Source: Prevotella melaninogenica
GTDB taxonomy: Bacteria > Bacteroidota > Bacteroidia > Bacteroidales > Bacteroidaceae
Direction of reading: 5' to 3'
NCBI RefSeq assembly: GCF_018127925.1
Contig: NZ_CP072347.1
Location: 1,056,501 to 1,120,500 of the forward strand
DNA length: 64,000 bases
Shown: positions 8,916 to 17,788 of the stretch, one piece after another
Position numbering within the stretch: the stretch's first letter is position 1
How the letters are laid out: every line of letters starts with the position of its first letter
The notes under the pieces: generated by a model
What the model was told of the DNA's origin: nothing
Database searches by the model: none
The model's input: the letters and a program-made list of their open reading frames with translations, nothing else
Position numbers and translations under genes: made by a program

Positions 8916-9776
8916 ATGCAGTTGAAAAAGAAAAGGTGGCATTGTCTTCCAGGACAAGAGCCAACCGAAATGGACTTAAAGATAATGGCTCTTGAGAAGA
9001 AGGGCAAACTCGTTCCTACACGTGATATGATTAAGACACCTGAGCAGATTGAAGGTATCCGAAAGAGTGGTATAGTCAATACTGGCTGCTTGGATGCTGT
9101 CGCTGAGGCTATCCACGCAGGAATGAATACTCAGGAGATTGATGATATCTGTATGCAGTATTGCAAGGACCACGATGCAATCCCTGCCTGCTTGAATTAT
9201 GAGGGATATCCTAAGAGTGTATGCACAAGTATTAATGAAGTTGTGTGTCATGGTGTTCCAAAGGAAGAAGATGTACTCCAAGAAGGTGATATTATCAATG
9301 TTGATATGACAACGATTGTAGATGGCTATTATGCAGATGCAAGTCGTATGTTCATCATTGGAAAAACAACACCAGAGAAGGAACGATTAGTTCGTGTAGC
9401 CAAAGAATGCCTTGAGATTGGTGCAGAAGCAGCTAGGCCTTATTCCTTTGTAGGTGACATCGGTCATGCTATACAGAAGCATGCCGAGAAGAATGGCTAT
9501 GGTGTTGTACGTGACCTCTGTGGGCATGGTGTAGGTATCGAATTCCACGAGCAGCCAGATGTTGTTCACTATGGACATAAAGGTACTGGTATGTTACTGG
9601 TTCCTGGTATGGTATTTACCATTGAACCAATGATTAATATGGGCACATGGAAAGTCTTTATTGATGCTGACGACCCGTATGGTTGGGAGGTTATCACAGG
9701 TGATGAGAAGCCTTCAGCTCAGTGGGAGCATACTTTTGTTATGACAGAACATGGATTAGAGATTCTGACACATTAA
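8916..9776 (+). CDS. map: Type I methionine aminopeptidase
   Basis: A 286-residue cytosolic enzyme that removes the initiator methionine from new proteins. The metal ligands of the pita-bread fold are visible: Asp130 and Asp141 (NVDMTTIVDGYYADAS), the His in CGHGVGIEFHEQP, the Glu in VFTIEPMI, and the final Glu in QWEHTFV. There is an N-terminal extension of about 35 residues before the TPEQIEGIRKSG motif. I use the ATG at 8916 rather than an in-frame TTG at 8892. tsaD follows by 36 bases, probably in the same operon. Confidence 0.95.
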   Translation: MQLKKKRWHCLPGQEPTEMDLKIMALEKKGKLVPTRDMIKTPEQIEGIRKSGIVNTGCLDAVAEAIHAGMNTQEIDDICMQYCKDHDAIPACLNYEGYPKSVCTSINEVVCHGVPKEEDVLQEGDIINVDMTTIVDGYYADASRMFIIGKTTPEKERLVRVAKECLEIGAEAARPYSFVGDIGHAIQKHAEKNGYGVVRDLCGHGVGIEFHEQPDVVHYGHKGTGMLLVPGMVFTIEPMINMGTWKVFIDADDPYGWEVITGDEKPSAQWEHTFVMTEHGLEILTH

Positions 9777-9812
9777 TATCTGATATTCTTTTAGGAGAGA
9801 ATCTAACTGAAA

Positions 9813-10844
9813 ATGGAAAAAGAAGATATTTATATATTAGGTATAGAAAGCAGTTGTGATGACACAAGTGCTGCTGTATTGAGGAATGGTGTAATCCTCA
9901 GTAATGTAACAGCCTCACAGGAGGTGCATAAAGCTTACGGAGGAGTTGTTCCTGAGCTTGCATCAAGAGCACACCAGCAGAACGTGGTTCCTGTTGTTGA
10001 TCAAGCATTGAAGCGTGCAGGTATTACTAAAGAACAACTTTCAGCCATTGCCTTTACACGTGGTCCTGGATTGATGGGTAGTCTTTTGGTTGGAGTAAAC
10101 TTTGCCAAAGGTTTTGCTCGTTCTTTGAATATCCCAATGATTGAGGTAAACCATTTGCAGGGTCATGTCATGGCTCACTTTATCAAGGAAAGTGATGACG
10201 ACAATCACATGCCTCCATTCCCATTCATTTGTCTCTTGGTATCTGGTGGTAATTCTCAGATTGTTAAGGTGAATGCTTATAACGATATGGAAGTACTCGG
10301 TCAGACTATTGACGATGCTGCTGGTGAGGCTATTGATAAGTGTTCTAAGGTGATGGGACTCGGTTATCCTGGTGGTCCAATCATTGATAGGCTTGCACGC
10401 CAAGGTAATCCTTTGGCTTATAAGTTTGCAGAGCCAAATGTTGCTGGTTTTGATTACTCTTTCTCTGGTCTTAAGACATCATTCTTATATAATATGAGAA
10501 AATGGGTAGAGGAAGACCCTGATTTCATTGAGCATCATAAAGAAGACATTGCAGCCAGCCTTGAGCATGCAATTGTTAGTATATTGATGAAGAAGTTACG
10601 CTTAGCTGTTAAAGAGACTGGTATTAAACATGTAGCAGTTGCGGGTGGCGTATCAGCTAATAATGGTCTTCGTGATGCGTTCCATGACCATGCAGAGCGT
10701 TATGGTTGGACAATTTACATACCAAAGTTTAGCTATACGACAGACAATGCAGCAATGATTGCCAGTGTAGGTAACTTAAAGTATCAAGACAAAGACTTTA
10801 CACAGATGGATATCCCAGTATTTAGTAAAGTAACTTTTGAATAA
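9813..10844 (+). CDS. tsaD: tRNA N6-threonylcarbamoyladenosine synthase subunit TsaD
   Basis: A 343-residue TsaD/Kae1 protein, the catalytic subunit that transfers threonylcarbamoyl to A37 of tRNAs reading ANN codons, working with TsaB, TsaE and TsaC. It starts with the typical GIESSCDDTSAAV, has the metal-binding His pair in NHLQGHVMAH, the nucleotide loop LLVSGGNSQI, and the C-terminal GGVSANNGLR and TDNAAMIA segments. The length is usual for the family. It lies between map and a CinA-C gene, whose ATG is 34 bases downstream. Confidence 0.97.
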   Translation: MEKEDIYILGIESSCDDTSAAVLRNGVILSNVTASQEVHKAYGGVVPELASRAHQQNVVPVVDQALKRAGITKEQLSAIAFTRGPGLMGSLLVGVNFAKGFARSLNIPMIEVNHLQGHVMAHFIKESDDDNHMPPFPFICLLVSGGNSQIVKVNAYNDMEVLGQTIDDAAGEAIDKCSKVMGLGYPGGPIIDRLARQGNPLAYKFAEPNVAGFDYSFSGLKTSFLYNMRKWVEEDPDFIEHHKEDIAASLEHAIVSILMKKLRLAVKETGIKHVAVAGGVSANNGLRDAFHDHAERYGWTIYIPKFSYTTDNAAMIASVGNLKYQDKDFTQMDIPVFSKVTFE

Positions 10845-10878
10845 TAACAAAATTAAGTCCTATAATAAGAATAAGTTT

Positions 10879-11382
10879 ATGGAATTTGAAAGTAAGATAA
10901 TATCACGTCAGATTGGTGATATCCTTTATGCTTCAGGTTACACAATTGGAACAGCAGAAAGCTGCACAGGTGGTCGTATCAGCGAAGCGATTATGGCTAT
11001 CCCAGGATCATCTAATTATTATAAAGGAGGAGTAGTTGCTTATACGGATGAAGTAAAGGAGAAACTACTTGGCGTATCTCACGAAGTACTTGAGGAGAAA
11101 AGTGCAGTATCAGAGGAGGTTGCACGTGAGATGGTATTAGGCACTATAAAAACTATTGGAGTAGACTTTGCCATTGCATCTACAGGAGTAGCTGGCCCTG
11201 GAGGCGGTACAGCAGAACATCCAGTGGGTACTATTTGGTTGGCATATGGCAACAAAGATGAGGTAAGAACATTTAAGTTAACCGAAGACTTCGGACGTGA
11301 CATAAATCTTGCCATTGCAACAAACAAAGCAATCCGTCTATTCCTTGATTTCCTAAAAGAATTAGATATTAAGTCCGAATAA
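10879..11382 (+). CDS. pncC: CinA C-terminal family nicotinamide-nucleotide amidohydrolase
   Basis: A 167-residue stand-alone CinA C-terminal domain. Members of this family hydrolyse nicotinamide mononucleotide to nicotinate mononucleotide and ammonia in NAD salvage. Hallmarks are GTAESCTGGRISEAI, the SSNYYKGGVVAYT segment, and STGVAGPGGGTAEHPVGTIW. The ATG at 10879 is preferred; the frame could extend to a TTG at 10837 inside tsaD, but the family normally starts near this Met. It is the last gene of the map-tsaD group. Confidence 0.85.
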   Translation: MEFESKIISRQIGDILYASGYTIGTAESCTGGRISEAIMAIPGSSNYYKGGVVAYTDEVKEKLLGVSHEVLEEKSAVSEEVAREMVLGTIKTIGVDFAIASTGVAGPGGGTAEHPVGTIWLAYGNKDEVRTFKLTEDFGRDINLAIATNKAIRLFLDFLKELDIKSE

Positions 11383-11425
11383 ACTCGCAAAAAAGTTTAA
11401 AAGCAACAATTATTGTAGTAAAAGT

Positions 11426-11456
11426 TTTGCTTATTTGAAACTTTTTTGTAATTTTG
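11426..11456 (+). promoter_or_regulatory. Promoter for the rpmB operon
   Basis: TTTG (11426-11429), 19 bases, then TAATTTTG (11449-11456), a full match to the Bacteroidota consensus. The rpmB start is 51 bases downstream. Confidence 0.75.
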
Positions 11457-11507
11457 CACCCTGTTTGGAATAGGTATCAATTAACGAATCACAAAACAAA
11501 GATAGAA

Positions 11508-11771
11508 ATGTCTAAGATTTGTCAAATCACAGGAAAGAAGGCACAGATAGGTTGTAACGTGTCTCACTCAAAGCACCGTACAAAGAGAAGCTTTGACGTT
11601 AACCTCTTCAGCAAGAAGTTCTACTACGTAGAGGAGGCTTGCTGGATTCAGCTGAAGATTAGTGCTGCTGGTCTTCGTCTTATTAACAAGGTAGGTCTTG
11701 ATGCAGCACTCAAGCAGGCTGTTTCTAAGGGTTATGTTGACTGGAAGGACATTAAGGTAATAGGAGACTAA
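11508..11771 (+). CDS. rpmB: 50S ribosomal protein L28
   Basis: An 87-residue L28, starting [20 protein letters not shown] with the expected [14 protein letters not shown] segment. It belongs to the large ribosomal subunit. The ATG at 11508 is the family start; the frame is open upstream to 11454 but that part lies across the promoter. rpmG follows by 5 bases in the rpmB-rpmG-DUF4295 order seen in Bacteroidota. Confidence 0.97.
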   Translation: MSKICQITGKKAQIGCNVSHSKHRTKRSFDVNLFSKKFYYVEEACWIQLKISAAGLRLINKVGLDAALKQAVSKGYVDWKDIKVIGD

Positions 11772-11776
11772 ATATC

Positions 11777-11965
11777 ATGGCAAAGAAAGCTAAAGGAAAC
11801 AGAGTCCAAGTTATCTTGGAATGTACCGAGATGAAGAACAGCGGTGTAGCTGGTACAAGTCGTTACGTAACTACAAAGAACCGTAAGAATACTCCAGAGC
11901 GTCTTGAGCTCATGAAGTATAATCCTGTTCTCAAGAAGGTTACCCTTCACAAGGAGATTAAGTAA
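11777..11965 (+). CDS. rpmG: 50S ribosomal protein L33
   Basis: A 62-residue L33: [18 protein letters not shown], then [18 protein letters not shown] and [16 protein letters not shown]. It lacks the zinc-type Cys pairs of C+ forms (only one Cys), so it is a zinc-free L33. It is 5 bases after rpmB. Confidence 0.96.
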   Translation: MAKKAKGNRVQVILECTEMKNSGVAGTSRYVTTKNRKNTPERLELMKYNPVLKKVTLHKEIK

Positions 11966-12011
11966 GCTCGCTAAAAAGAGTAGTATAGTTAATAGTTAAA
12001 ATTAATAGACT

Positions 12012-12170
12012 ATGGCAAAGAAAGCGGTCGCTACCCTCCACGAAGGTTCTACGGATGGTCGCGCATATTCAAAGGTTATCAAGATGGTAAAGAGCCCTAA
12101 GACTGGTGCTTACATCTTCGATGAGCAGATGGTCCCAAACGAGGACGTCAAGGAGTTCTTTAAGAATTAA
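12012..12170 (+). CDS. DUF4295 small protein
   Basis: A 52-residue basic protein: MAKKAVATLHEGSTDGRAY, then KVIKMVKSPKTGAYIF and an end DVKEFFKN. DUF4295 proteins are conserved in Bacteroidota right after L28 and L33, and have been regarded as ribosome-associated because of this context. The start at 12012 is 46 bases after rpmG, and an intrinsic terminator follows. Confidence 0.88.
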   Translation: MAKKAVATLHEGSTDGRAYSKVIKMVKSPKTGAYIFDEQMVPNEDVKEFFKN

Positions 12171-12192
12171 TTCTATAAAGATACAATCAATA

Positions 12193-12230
12193 AAAGGCTA
12201 TAGATTTTTCTATGGCCTTTATTTGTTTTT
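12193..12230 (+). terminator. Intrinsic terminator of the rpmB operon
   Basis: AAAGGCTATAGA (12193-12204) pairs with TCTATGGCCTTT (12209-12220; one G-U pair), loop TTTT, then ATTTGTTTTT. Confidence 0.8.
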
Positions 12231-12650
12231 ACATAACCATCAACTTAATCCACACACGACAAACTGCCAAAGGTTAGTCTTGTAAACAACTTACAAGATA
12301 ACAGAGTAGGGGAGTTGCTTAGAACCTCAAATATACATTCTAAGAGCATCTACACTTAACTACAAGCACACATTTTAAATACACAAGATAACTTTTACTA
12401 AAGAATTACGATTTAATTTCGTTTTACACACACATATCTTACAAGAATATTTCTTGTTTTATTTTACTGTCACTTTTAACATTTCATTTATTCTACTGTA
12501 AACAAACAAGTTAAGTACTCACAATAAATGACAGAAGTGACAGCAAATTTAATTTAACATATCCATTTGGTGCAATCCGCAAAAACAAATAAGCATATAA
12601 AACAAAAAAAAACTGCCCCCTTCTACCTCCCCACAAAATCACATAACCTT
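12231..12650. other. AT-rich gap, no gene seen
   Basis: This 420-base stretch is very AT-rich. I see no coding frame, RNA gene or clear promoter in it. Confidence 0.6.
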
Positions 12651-12654
12651 ATAT

Positions 12655-12686
12655 AATAAAAAAGTCCAGCTTAATAGCTGAACTTT
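12655..12686 (-). terminator. Terminator after the tRNA genes
   Basis: On the minus strand, AAAGTTCAGCT, a 4-base loop and AGCTGGACTTT form a stem (12661-12671 with 12676-12686) followed by a T-run, just after the last tRNA-Glu. Confidence 0.75.
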
Positions 12687-12690
12687 CGTT

Positions 12691-12765
12691 TGGTAGTCGA
12701 TAGGGGAATCGAACCCCTATGCCAAGATTGAGAATCTTGTATCCTAACCATTAGATGAATCGACC
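12691..12765 (-). tRNA. tRNA-Glu (CTC), copy 2
   Basis: The reverse complement folds as a complete cloverleaf: acceptor GGTCGAT, anticodon stem CAAGA/TCTTG with loop TTCTCAA (anticodon CTC, reads GAG), T arm AGGGGTTCGATTCCCCT, encoded CCA. The first acceptor pair is G-U rather than G-C. It is identical to the copy at 12796-12870. Confidence 0.93.
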
Positions 12766-12795
12766 AGAATAATTATTTCTTACTAAGAGGATGTT

Positions 12796-12870
12796 TGGTA
12801 GTCGATAGGGGAATCGAACCCCTATGCCAAGATTGAGAATCTTGTATCCTAACCATTAGATGAATCGACC
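12796..12870 (-). tRNA. tRNA-Glu (CTC), copy 1
   Basis: Same 75-base sequence as the gene at 12691-12765, including the encoded CCA and the loop TTCTCAA. The copies are 30 bases apart, a recent tandem duplication or one kept uniform by gene conversion. Confidence 0.93.
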
Positions 12871-12898
12871 AAAATACATTTGAGATTATGAGATAAAG

Positions 12899-12985
12899 CG
12901 GAAGGAGGGGGATTCGAACCCCCGGTACGCAAATGCGCACGGCAGTTTAGCAAACTGCTGGTTTCAGCCACTCACCCATCCTTCC
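12899..12985 (-). tRNA. tRNA-Ser (GCT)
   Basis: An 87-base class II tRNA with a long variable arm (CGTGCGCATTTGCGTACC) on the minus strand. The anticodon stem GCAGT/ACTGC encloses TTGCTAA, anticodon GCT, reading AGC and AGU. Acceptor GGAAGGA/TCCTTCC, discriminator G. CCA is not encoded, unlike in the two Glu genes. Confidence 0.93.
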
Positions 12986-13349
12986 AAGATGGTCTATAAC
13001 CGAATTACCAAGCATTATCTCAAATGCGAGTGCAAAGATAGTACTTTATTTTCATACCTCAAAATTTTTCGTTGTCTTTTTCTTTTATTCTATGAAAAAA
13101 CACAGCAATGACAAGAATATTATTGATAGAAATTGAATATATTTGTTTTAGAATAGAAAATGTAAATACAGTCTAATCGAATTGAGTTTTCTTGAAAAAA
13201 GTTTGCATATATGAAATGTAATAACGACTTTTGTATAACATATTTATTAAGGATGATAGTTTAAACTACATTTTCTATGCGTTGATTAGCTTCAACTAAT
13301 TAATCGCCTCATTAAAATAATATAGTGTGAAGAATAAAGACTTAACAGC
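12986..13349. other. Gap between tRNA-Ser and the radical SAM gene
   Basis: An AT-rich intergenic stretch. It should hold the promoters of the leftward tRNA operon and the rightward radical SAM gene, but no full consensus match stands out. No coding frame is supported. Confidence 0.5.
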
Positions 13350-14795
13350 ATGAGGGTAAAAATGATATTACCAGCTTTGCAAGAGGCAGAAAGCCCTTAT
13401 TGGCGACCAATCAAATACTCGCTTTTCCCACCTTTGGGCCTGGCGACACTTGCAGCCTATTTCTCAGATAATGACGAAGTAGAGATACAAGATCAACACA
13501 TTGAGAAACTTAAGTTGAATGATACTCCAGATTTGGTTTGTATTCAAGTCTACGTTACTAATGCTTATAGAGCTTACAAGATTGCTGATGAATATAGAAG
13601 AAGAGGTGTGTATGTAGTTATGGGAGGACTTCACGTTACAAGTCTTCCTGATGAAGCTGCACAACACGCCGACACACTTATCTTAGGGCCAGGGGAAGAA
13701 GCATTCCCACGATTTATCAAAGACTTACGCGAAGGGCACTCTCAAAAACGATATGTAGCAAGTTGGAGAAGCATTGAAAACATTCCTCCAGTACGTCGTG
13801 ACCTTATTAAAAGAGAGAAGTATTTCGTACCAAACTCGCTTGTTGTTTCCCGTGGTTGTCCTCATCATTGTGACTTTTGCTACAAGGATGCCTTCTATAG
13901 CGAGGGTAAATCGTTTTACACCCGTAAGGTAGACGATGCCTTAGCAGAAATTGATAGTCTACCTGGCAGACATCTTTATTTCCTTGATGATCATCTTTTA
14001 GGTAATCCTCACTTCGCATCAGAATTATTTGAAGGTATGCGCGGCATGGGTAGAGTTTTTCAGAGTGCCTCTACTGTTGCAGCAGTACTAAATGGTAATT
14101 TGATAGAAAAAGCCGCCGAGGCAGGATTACGAAGTTTGTTTTTAGGCTTCGAGACATTTTCTCCAGACAATCTTCGTTCAAGTAACAAACTACAAAACTT
14201 ATCGAAAGATTATGTAGCAGCTGTTGAACGCCTGCATAGTCTTGGTATTATGATTAACGGAAGTTTTGTTTTTGGTCTTGATCATGATGATAAAGATGTA
14301 TTTCAAAGAACTGTTGATTGGGGGATTGAACATAGCATAACAACAGCTACTTTTCATGTTTTAACTCCTTATCCAGGAACTCGTCTGTTTCAACAGATGG
14401 AACGAGATGGACGGATTACGTCCTATGACTGGAGCAAGTATGATACTCGAACGGTTGTGTACAAAACATTGGGATTAACTGCAGAGGAGTTAAAACAAGG
14501 CTACGAGTGGGCTTACCATAACTTCTATTCATGGAGTAATATTTTTAAGGCAAGCTTTGGGCACGATAATATAAAGCAACAATTGGCTCATCTCCTTTAT
14601 ATGGGAGGCTGGAAGAAGTTTGAACCTTTCTGGAACTTTATGATTCAATATGGTAACCTCAATCGTATGTTACCCGTGCTGGAGAACCTATTGGCCAACA
14701 CAAACTGTCATAAAACAAAAAGCAGGATGTCAAAACAAGATATAGAACTTCTTAAAAAACAGCTTTATAAAACATCAAATAGGATAGAGCTATAA
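13350..14795 (+). CDS. B12-binding radical SAM protein
   Basis: A 481-residue enzyme. The N-terminal 130 residues resemble a cobalamin-binding Rossmann domain of class B radical SAM enzymes (DLVCIQVYVTNAYRAY, YVVMGGLHVTSLPDEAA, LILGPGEEAF). The radical SAM core begins at SRGCPHHCDFCYKDAF, with the CxxxCxxC cluster that binds the 4Fe-4S centre, followed by YFLDDHLL and LFLGFETFSPDNLR. The C-terminal 130 residues are a helical extension of the kind seen in this family. Relatives are methyltransferases or ring-forming enzymes of lipid, tetrapyrrole or natural-product pathways. No partner gene is nearby, so the substrate cannot be told. Confidence 0.85.
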   Translation: MRVKMILPALQEAESPYWRPIKYSLFPPLGLATLAAYFSDNDEVEIQDQHIEKLKLNDTPDLVCIQVYVTNAYRAYKIADEYRRRGVYVVMGGLHVTSLPDEAAQHADTLILGPGEEAFPRFIKDLREGHSQKRYVASWRSIENIPPVRRDLIKREKYFVPNSLVVSRGCPHHCDFCYKDAFYSEGKSFYTRKVDDALAEIDSLPGRHLYFLDDHLLGNPHFASELFEGMRGMGRVFQSASTVAAVLNGNLIEKAAEAGLRSLFLGFETFSPDNLRSSNKLQNLSKDYVAAVERLHSLGIMINGSFVFGLDHDDKDVFQRTVDWGIEHSITTATFHVLTPYPGTRLFQQMERDGRITSYDWSKYDTRTVVYKTLGLTAEELKQGYEWAYHNFYSWSNIFKASFGHDNIKQQLAHLLYMGGWKKFEPFWNFMIQYGNLNRMLPVLENLLANTNCHKTKSRMSKQDIELLKKQLYKTSNRIEL

Positions 14796-15192
14796 AATAA
14801 AAAGCTGAGAACTAAACTTACCTTAAATAGAATTAACCCTCTCCAATAAAACTTTAATAGCCATACTTTCTCACAAAGAATTTCTTTGAAAAGTTAGCGA
14901 CTTAATCAAATAGGTATTGACTGCTTTTGATAATGCATCTCTATCTAACAACAAGTTGAATACAACAAAAGCATATTTACAAGGTATTAAACGCTCAACA
15001 CTATTGGTGCTTACCATCAACACGATATGTGCGAAGCACCAACACAACTGTAAAATATGAAATATTAGAGTTATAGTGGTCGTTAAAATCTGTAGAGAAG
15101 AGTGGCATATCAAACTTATAGAGAGATGACTATCAGGAAGTGCTATACAAAACAAGAGAGTAAACTTTATCCCTTCTATGATACTATGTTAT
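14796..15192. other. Intergenic gap
   Basis: About 400 bases between the radical SAM gene and the convergent OmpH-like gene. A 94-codon minus-strand frame at 14871-15155 has no start context and no recognisable family, and I do not call it. Nothing else is clear. Confidence 0.5.
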
Positions 15193-15226
15193 AAAAACAA
15201 AACCAGCCGTAAATTACAACTGGTTT
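15193..15226 (-). terminator. Terminator of the OmpH-like gene
   Basis: On the minus strand AAACCAG (15220-15226) pairs with CTGGTTT (15200-15206), followed by TGTTTTTAT. Confidence 0.65.
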
Positions 15227-15264
15227 CATTATGTCTATTTTATAAGTAACTGTTAACTCACAAA

Positions 15265-15867
15265 TTACTTCTTCATGCCCTTGTAAGCCTGGTTCATACC
15301 CTTAACAACATCGTCTGTAATGTTGTAAGCAGGATCAGCATAAAGGATATTATCACCACTCTTAGCAAGAATGATACTATACTTCTTATCCTTGTTATAC
15401 TCCTTCAGATAGTTATGCACGCTGTCAGAGAGAGCTTTGTTATACTTAGCAACCTCGTTCTGATACTCAGCACCAAGACGCTGCTGTAAAGCATCAGCAT
15501 CCTGAGCCTGCTTCTGGATACTTGCCTGAATCTGCTGTGCCTGTGCCTGTGTGTACTTATTAGCCTGAACATTCTGCTGGAAGTTAGCAGCTGCAGCCTG
15601 AATAGCCTTCTGCTTACCAGCCAATGTACGCTGGATATTAGCTTCTTTTGCCTTTACAAGCTTAGTAACATCTTTCCAATAAGTATACTGGCTCATGATA
15701 GAGTCTATCTCAACATAAGCTACTTTCTGACTATTTGCAGCTGGAGCAGCTGTAGATGTTTCAGCCTTACCTGCTGCTGTATCATTCTTCACTGGCTGAT
15801 TGTTACATGCAACAAAAGCGAATGCTGCCATAGCAAGCACTGACATTTTGCTAAATGATTTCTTCAT
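15265..15867 (-). CDS. OmpH/Skp-like lipoprotein
   Basis: A 200-residue protein with a lipoprotein signal (MKKSFSKMSVLAMAAFAF then VAC). After a linker rich in Ala and Thr comes KVAYVEIDSIMSQY, the usual start of the OmpH/Skp chaperone fold, a Gln/Ala/Lys-rich coiled coil (about residues 75-145) and the closing beta strand YSIILAKSGDNILYADP. Skp-type chaperones hold unfolded outer membrane proteins in the periplasm; here a lipid anchor would keep it at a membrane. Start at 15867 (ATG before the signal peptide). It lies 28 bases after the small membrane protein gene and shares its promoter. Confidence 0.88.
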   Translation of the reverse strand: MKKSFSKMSVLAMAAFAFVACNNQPVKNDTAAGKAETSTAAPAANSQKVAYVEIDSIMSQYTYWKDVTKLVKAKEANIQRTLAGKQKAIQAAAANFQQNVQANKYTQAQAQQIQASIQKQAQDADALQQRLGAEYQNEVAKYNKALSDSVHNYLKEYNKDKKYSIILAKSGDNILYADPAYNITDDVVKGMNQAYKGMKK

Positions 15868-15895
15868 TTCTATTGTATTTAATTGATTATTTCTC

Positions 15896-16090
15896 CTAAT
15901 ATGCCTTATTTCTAACTCGGGCTTCCTTGTCTTGGTCGATAACACAATGGATACCTTTCTCCTTTAGATATGCATTATCCGATATATGCTGCGACTGAAA
16001 CTCCCCACCTTTCTTGAATAACACACGTACTCCGAGGAGCAACATAGCTATAGCAATTATTAACAATGTTAACAATAATGTTACAAACAT
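15896..16090 (-). CDS. Small conserved membrane protein
   Basis: A 64-residue protein starting at the Met at 16090: one membrane helix (FVTLLLTLLIIAIAMLLLGV), then KKGGEFQSQHISDNAYLKEKGIHC and a basic tail. Bacteroides and Prevotella carry similar small proteins with the KKGG...H(I/V)..N..L...GIHC pattern; their function is unknown to me. First gene of a two-gene operon with the OmpH-like lipoprotein. The conserved Cys and His near the end might bind a metal or form a disulfide, but this is only a guess. Confidence 0.75.
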   Translation of the reverse strand: MFVTLLLTLLIIAIAMLLLGVRVLFKKGGEFQSQHISDNAYLKEKGIHCVIDQDKEARVRNKAY

Positions 16091-16119
16091 TTTCTTTATC
16101 TTTGCATTTATATTGACCG

Positions 16120-16150
16120 CAAAGGTAATATAAAACAGCAAGATTACAAA
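16120..16150 (-). promoter_or_regulatory. Leftward promoter for the OmpH-like operon
   Basis: On the minus strand TTTG (16147-16150), 19 bases, then TACCTTTG (16120-16127). On the plus strand TATCTTTG at 16097-16104 may be the -7 element for pepD, so the divergent promoters would overlap. Confidence 0.7.
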
Positions 16151-16167
16151 AAAAAATATTATTAAAA

Positions 16168-17619
16168 ATGGCAAATGTAGAATTAAAACCTGCTTGTGTC
16201 TTTGAGCAGTTCGCTAAAATCAATCAAATACCACGCCCATCTAAGCATGAAGAGCAGATGATTAGTTATTTACAGGAGTTTGCTAAGGAGCGTAACCTCG
16301 ACGTAAAGGTTGACAAAGTTGGCAATGTTCTGATTTCTAAACCTGCTACAAAAGGTATGGAAAATGTTCCAACTGTAGTACTCCAGAGTCACATGGATAT
16401 GGTATGTGACAAACTCGTTGACATAGAATTTGACTTCCACAAGGATGCTATTCAAACCTATGTGGATGGCGAGTGGCTTCATGCAAAGGGTACAACACTC
16501 GGTGCTGATGATGGTATCGGTATGGCTTATGAGTTGGCTATCCTCGACTCTAATGATATTGAGCACGGACCTATCGAATGTCTCTTTACACGTGATGAGG
16601 AAACTGGCTTGACTGGTGCCTTCGGCTTGGAAGCTGGTTTCATGACAGGAAACTATCTCATCAACCTTGATTCTGAGGATGAAGGTCAAATATTTGTAAG
16701 TTGTGCGGGCGGTAATAGTACAACAGCAGTATTCAACTTTGAGCGTGAGAATGCACCAGAAGGCTACTTCTTTATGGAAGCAAGTTTGAAGGGTCTGGTT
16801 GGTGGTCACTCTGGTGATGACATCAATAAGAAGCGCGCCAATGCTATCAAACTCCTTGCACGCTTCCTCTATGCTGAACAGGCTAAGATGGACCTTCGTT
16901 TAAGCTACTGGAATTCAGGTAAGATGCACAATGCTATCCCACGTGATGGTAAGGTACTCTTCGCCGTTCCTTCAGCTAATAAAGAGACCGTTAAGGCAGA
17001 TTGGAATATCTTTAGCACAGAGGTTGCAGACGAGTTCCATATTACTGACACCGCTATGGTATGGAATCTTGAGAGTGCAGATGCTGCTCCAGTTATGCCA
17101 AAGCAGATTTCACATAACGTTATCCTTGCTTTGCAGGCACTCGACAACGGTCCATTGACCAACTGTCAGGATGAAGCCTTGGCTTATATGGTTGAAACTT
17201 CAAGTAATGTTGCAAGCATACAGACAGAGAAGAATAAGTTAACAGTTGTCTCTTCACAGCGTTCAAACGTAATGAGTAACTTAGTAAACATGACCAATAC
17301 TGTTCGTGCATGTTTCGAGTTGGCTGGTGCTGAGATTGTTGTAGATGACAGTTATCCTGCATGGAAGATGAATCCTAACTCAGAGTTAGTACATGTTGCA
17401 GTTGAGCAATACAAGAATATCTTCGGTAAGGAACCACTCGTTCTTGGTATTCACGCAGGTCTTGAGTGCGGTCTCTTCTCTGAGAAGTATCCACATTTAG
17501 ATATGATTAGCTTTGGTCCAACACTTCGTTATGTTCATACACCAGACGAATGTCTGCTTATTCCTACAGTTCAAATGGTATGGGATCACCTCCTTGCCGT
17601 TCTTAAGAATATCAAGTAA
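16168..17619 (+). CDS. pepD: Aminoacyl-histidine dipeptidase
   Basis: A 483-residue M20 family metallopeptidase (PepD, carnosinase type) that cleaves dipeptides with C-terminal His and related substrates in the cytosol. Zinc-site motifs: QSHMDMVCD, GTTLGADDGIGMA (bridging Asp), FTRDEETGLTGA (catalytic and metal Glu), NLDSEDEGQIFV, and the C-terminal GIHAGLECG with SFGPTLRYVHTPDE. The insertion characteristic of the dimerisation lid is present around GLVGGHSGDDI. An intrinsic terminator follows. Confidence 0.95.
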   Translation: MANVELKPACVFEQFAKINQIPRPSKHEEQMISYLQEFAKERNLDVKVDKVGNVLISKPATKGMENVPTVVLQSHMDMVCDKLVDIEFDFHKDAIQTYVDGEWLHAKGTTLGADDGIGMAYELAILDSNDIEHGPIECLFTRDEETGLTGAFGLEAGFMTGNYLINLDSEDEGQIFVSCAGGNSTTAVFNFERENAPEGYFFMEASLKGLVGGHSGDDINKKRANAIKLLARFLYAEQAKMDLRLSYWNSGKMHNAIPRDGKVLFAVPSANKETVKADWNIFSTEVADEFHITDTAMVWNLESADAAPVMPKQISHNVILALQALDNGPLTNCQDEALAYMVETSSNVASIQTEKNKLTVVSSQRSNVMSNLVNMTNTVRACFELAGAEIVVDDSYPAWKMNPNSELVHVAVEQYKNIFGKEPLVLGIHAGLECGLFSEKYPHLDMISFGPTLRYVHTPDECLLIPTVQMVWDHLLAVLKNIK

Positions 17620-17644
17620 TTGGACACAACCATAATTATTTACA

Positions 17645-17687
17645 CGCCATCTTGCTCCTTAGAACAAGATGGCGTTTTCTTTTTTCT
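17645..17687 (+). terminator. Intrinsic terminator of pepD
   Basis: CGCCATCTTG (17645-17654) pairs perfectly with CAAGATGGCG (17665-17674), followed by TTTTCTTTTTT. Confidence 0.92.
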
Positions 17688-17788
17688 ATGATTGTATATT
17701 GACTAATATAAGATAGGTTGTCATATCATGGCACGGAGTTTGTTATATACGACGAAGAAAATAGAAAACAATTAAAATTTATATTGCT

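Noticed and set aside
12691-12985. tRNA genes as the attachment site of the mobile element
   Set aside because: They lie 20 kb from the element, and no partial tRNA copy is seen near 33 kb or 50 kb.
14871-15155. 94-codon minus-strand frame between the radical SAM and OmpH-like genes
   Set aside because: No promoter, no start context, unusual composition and no family likeness; the frame is probably chance.
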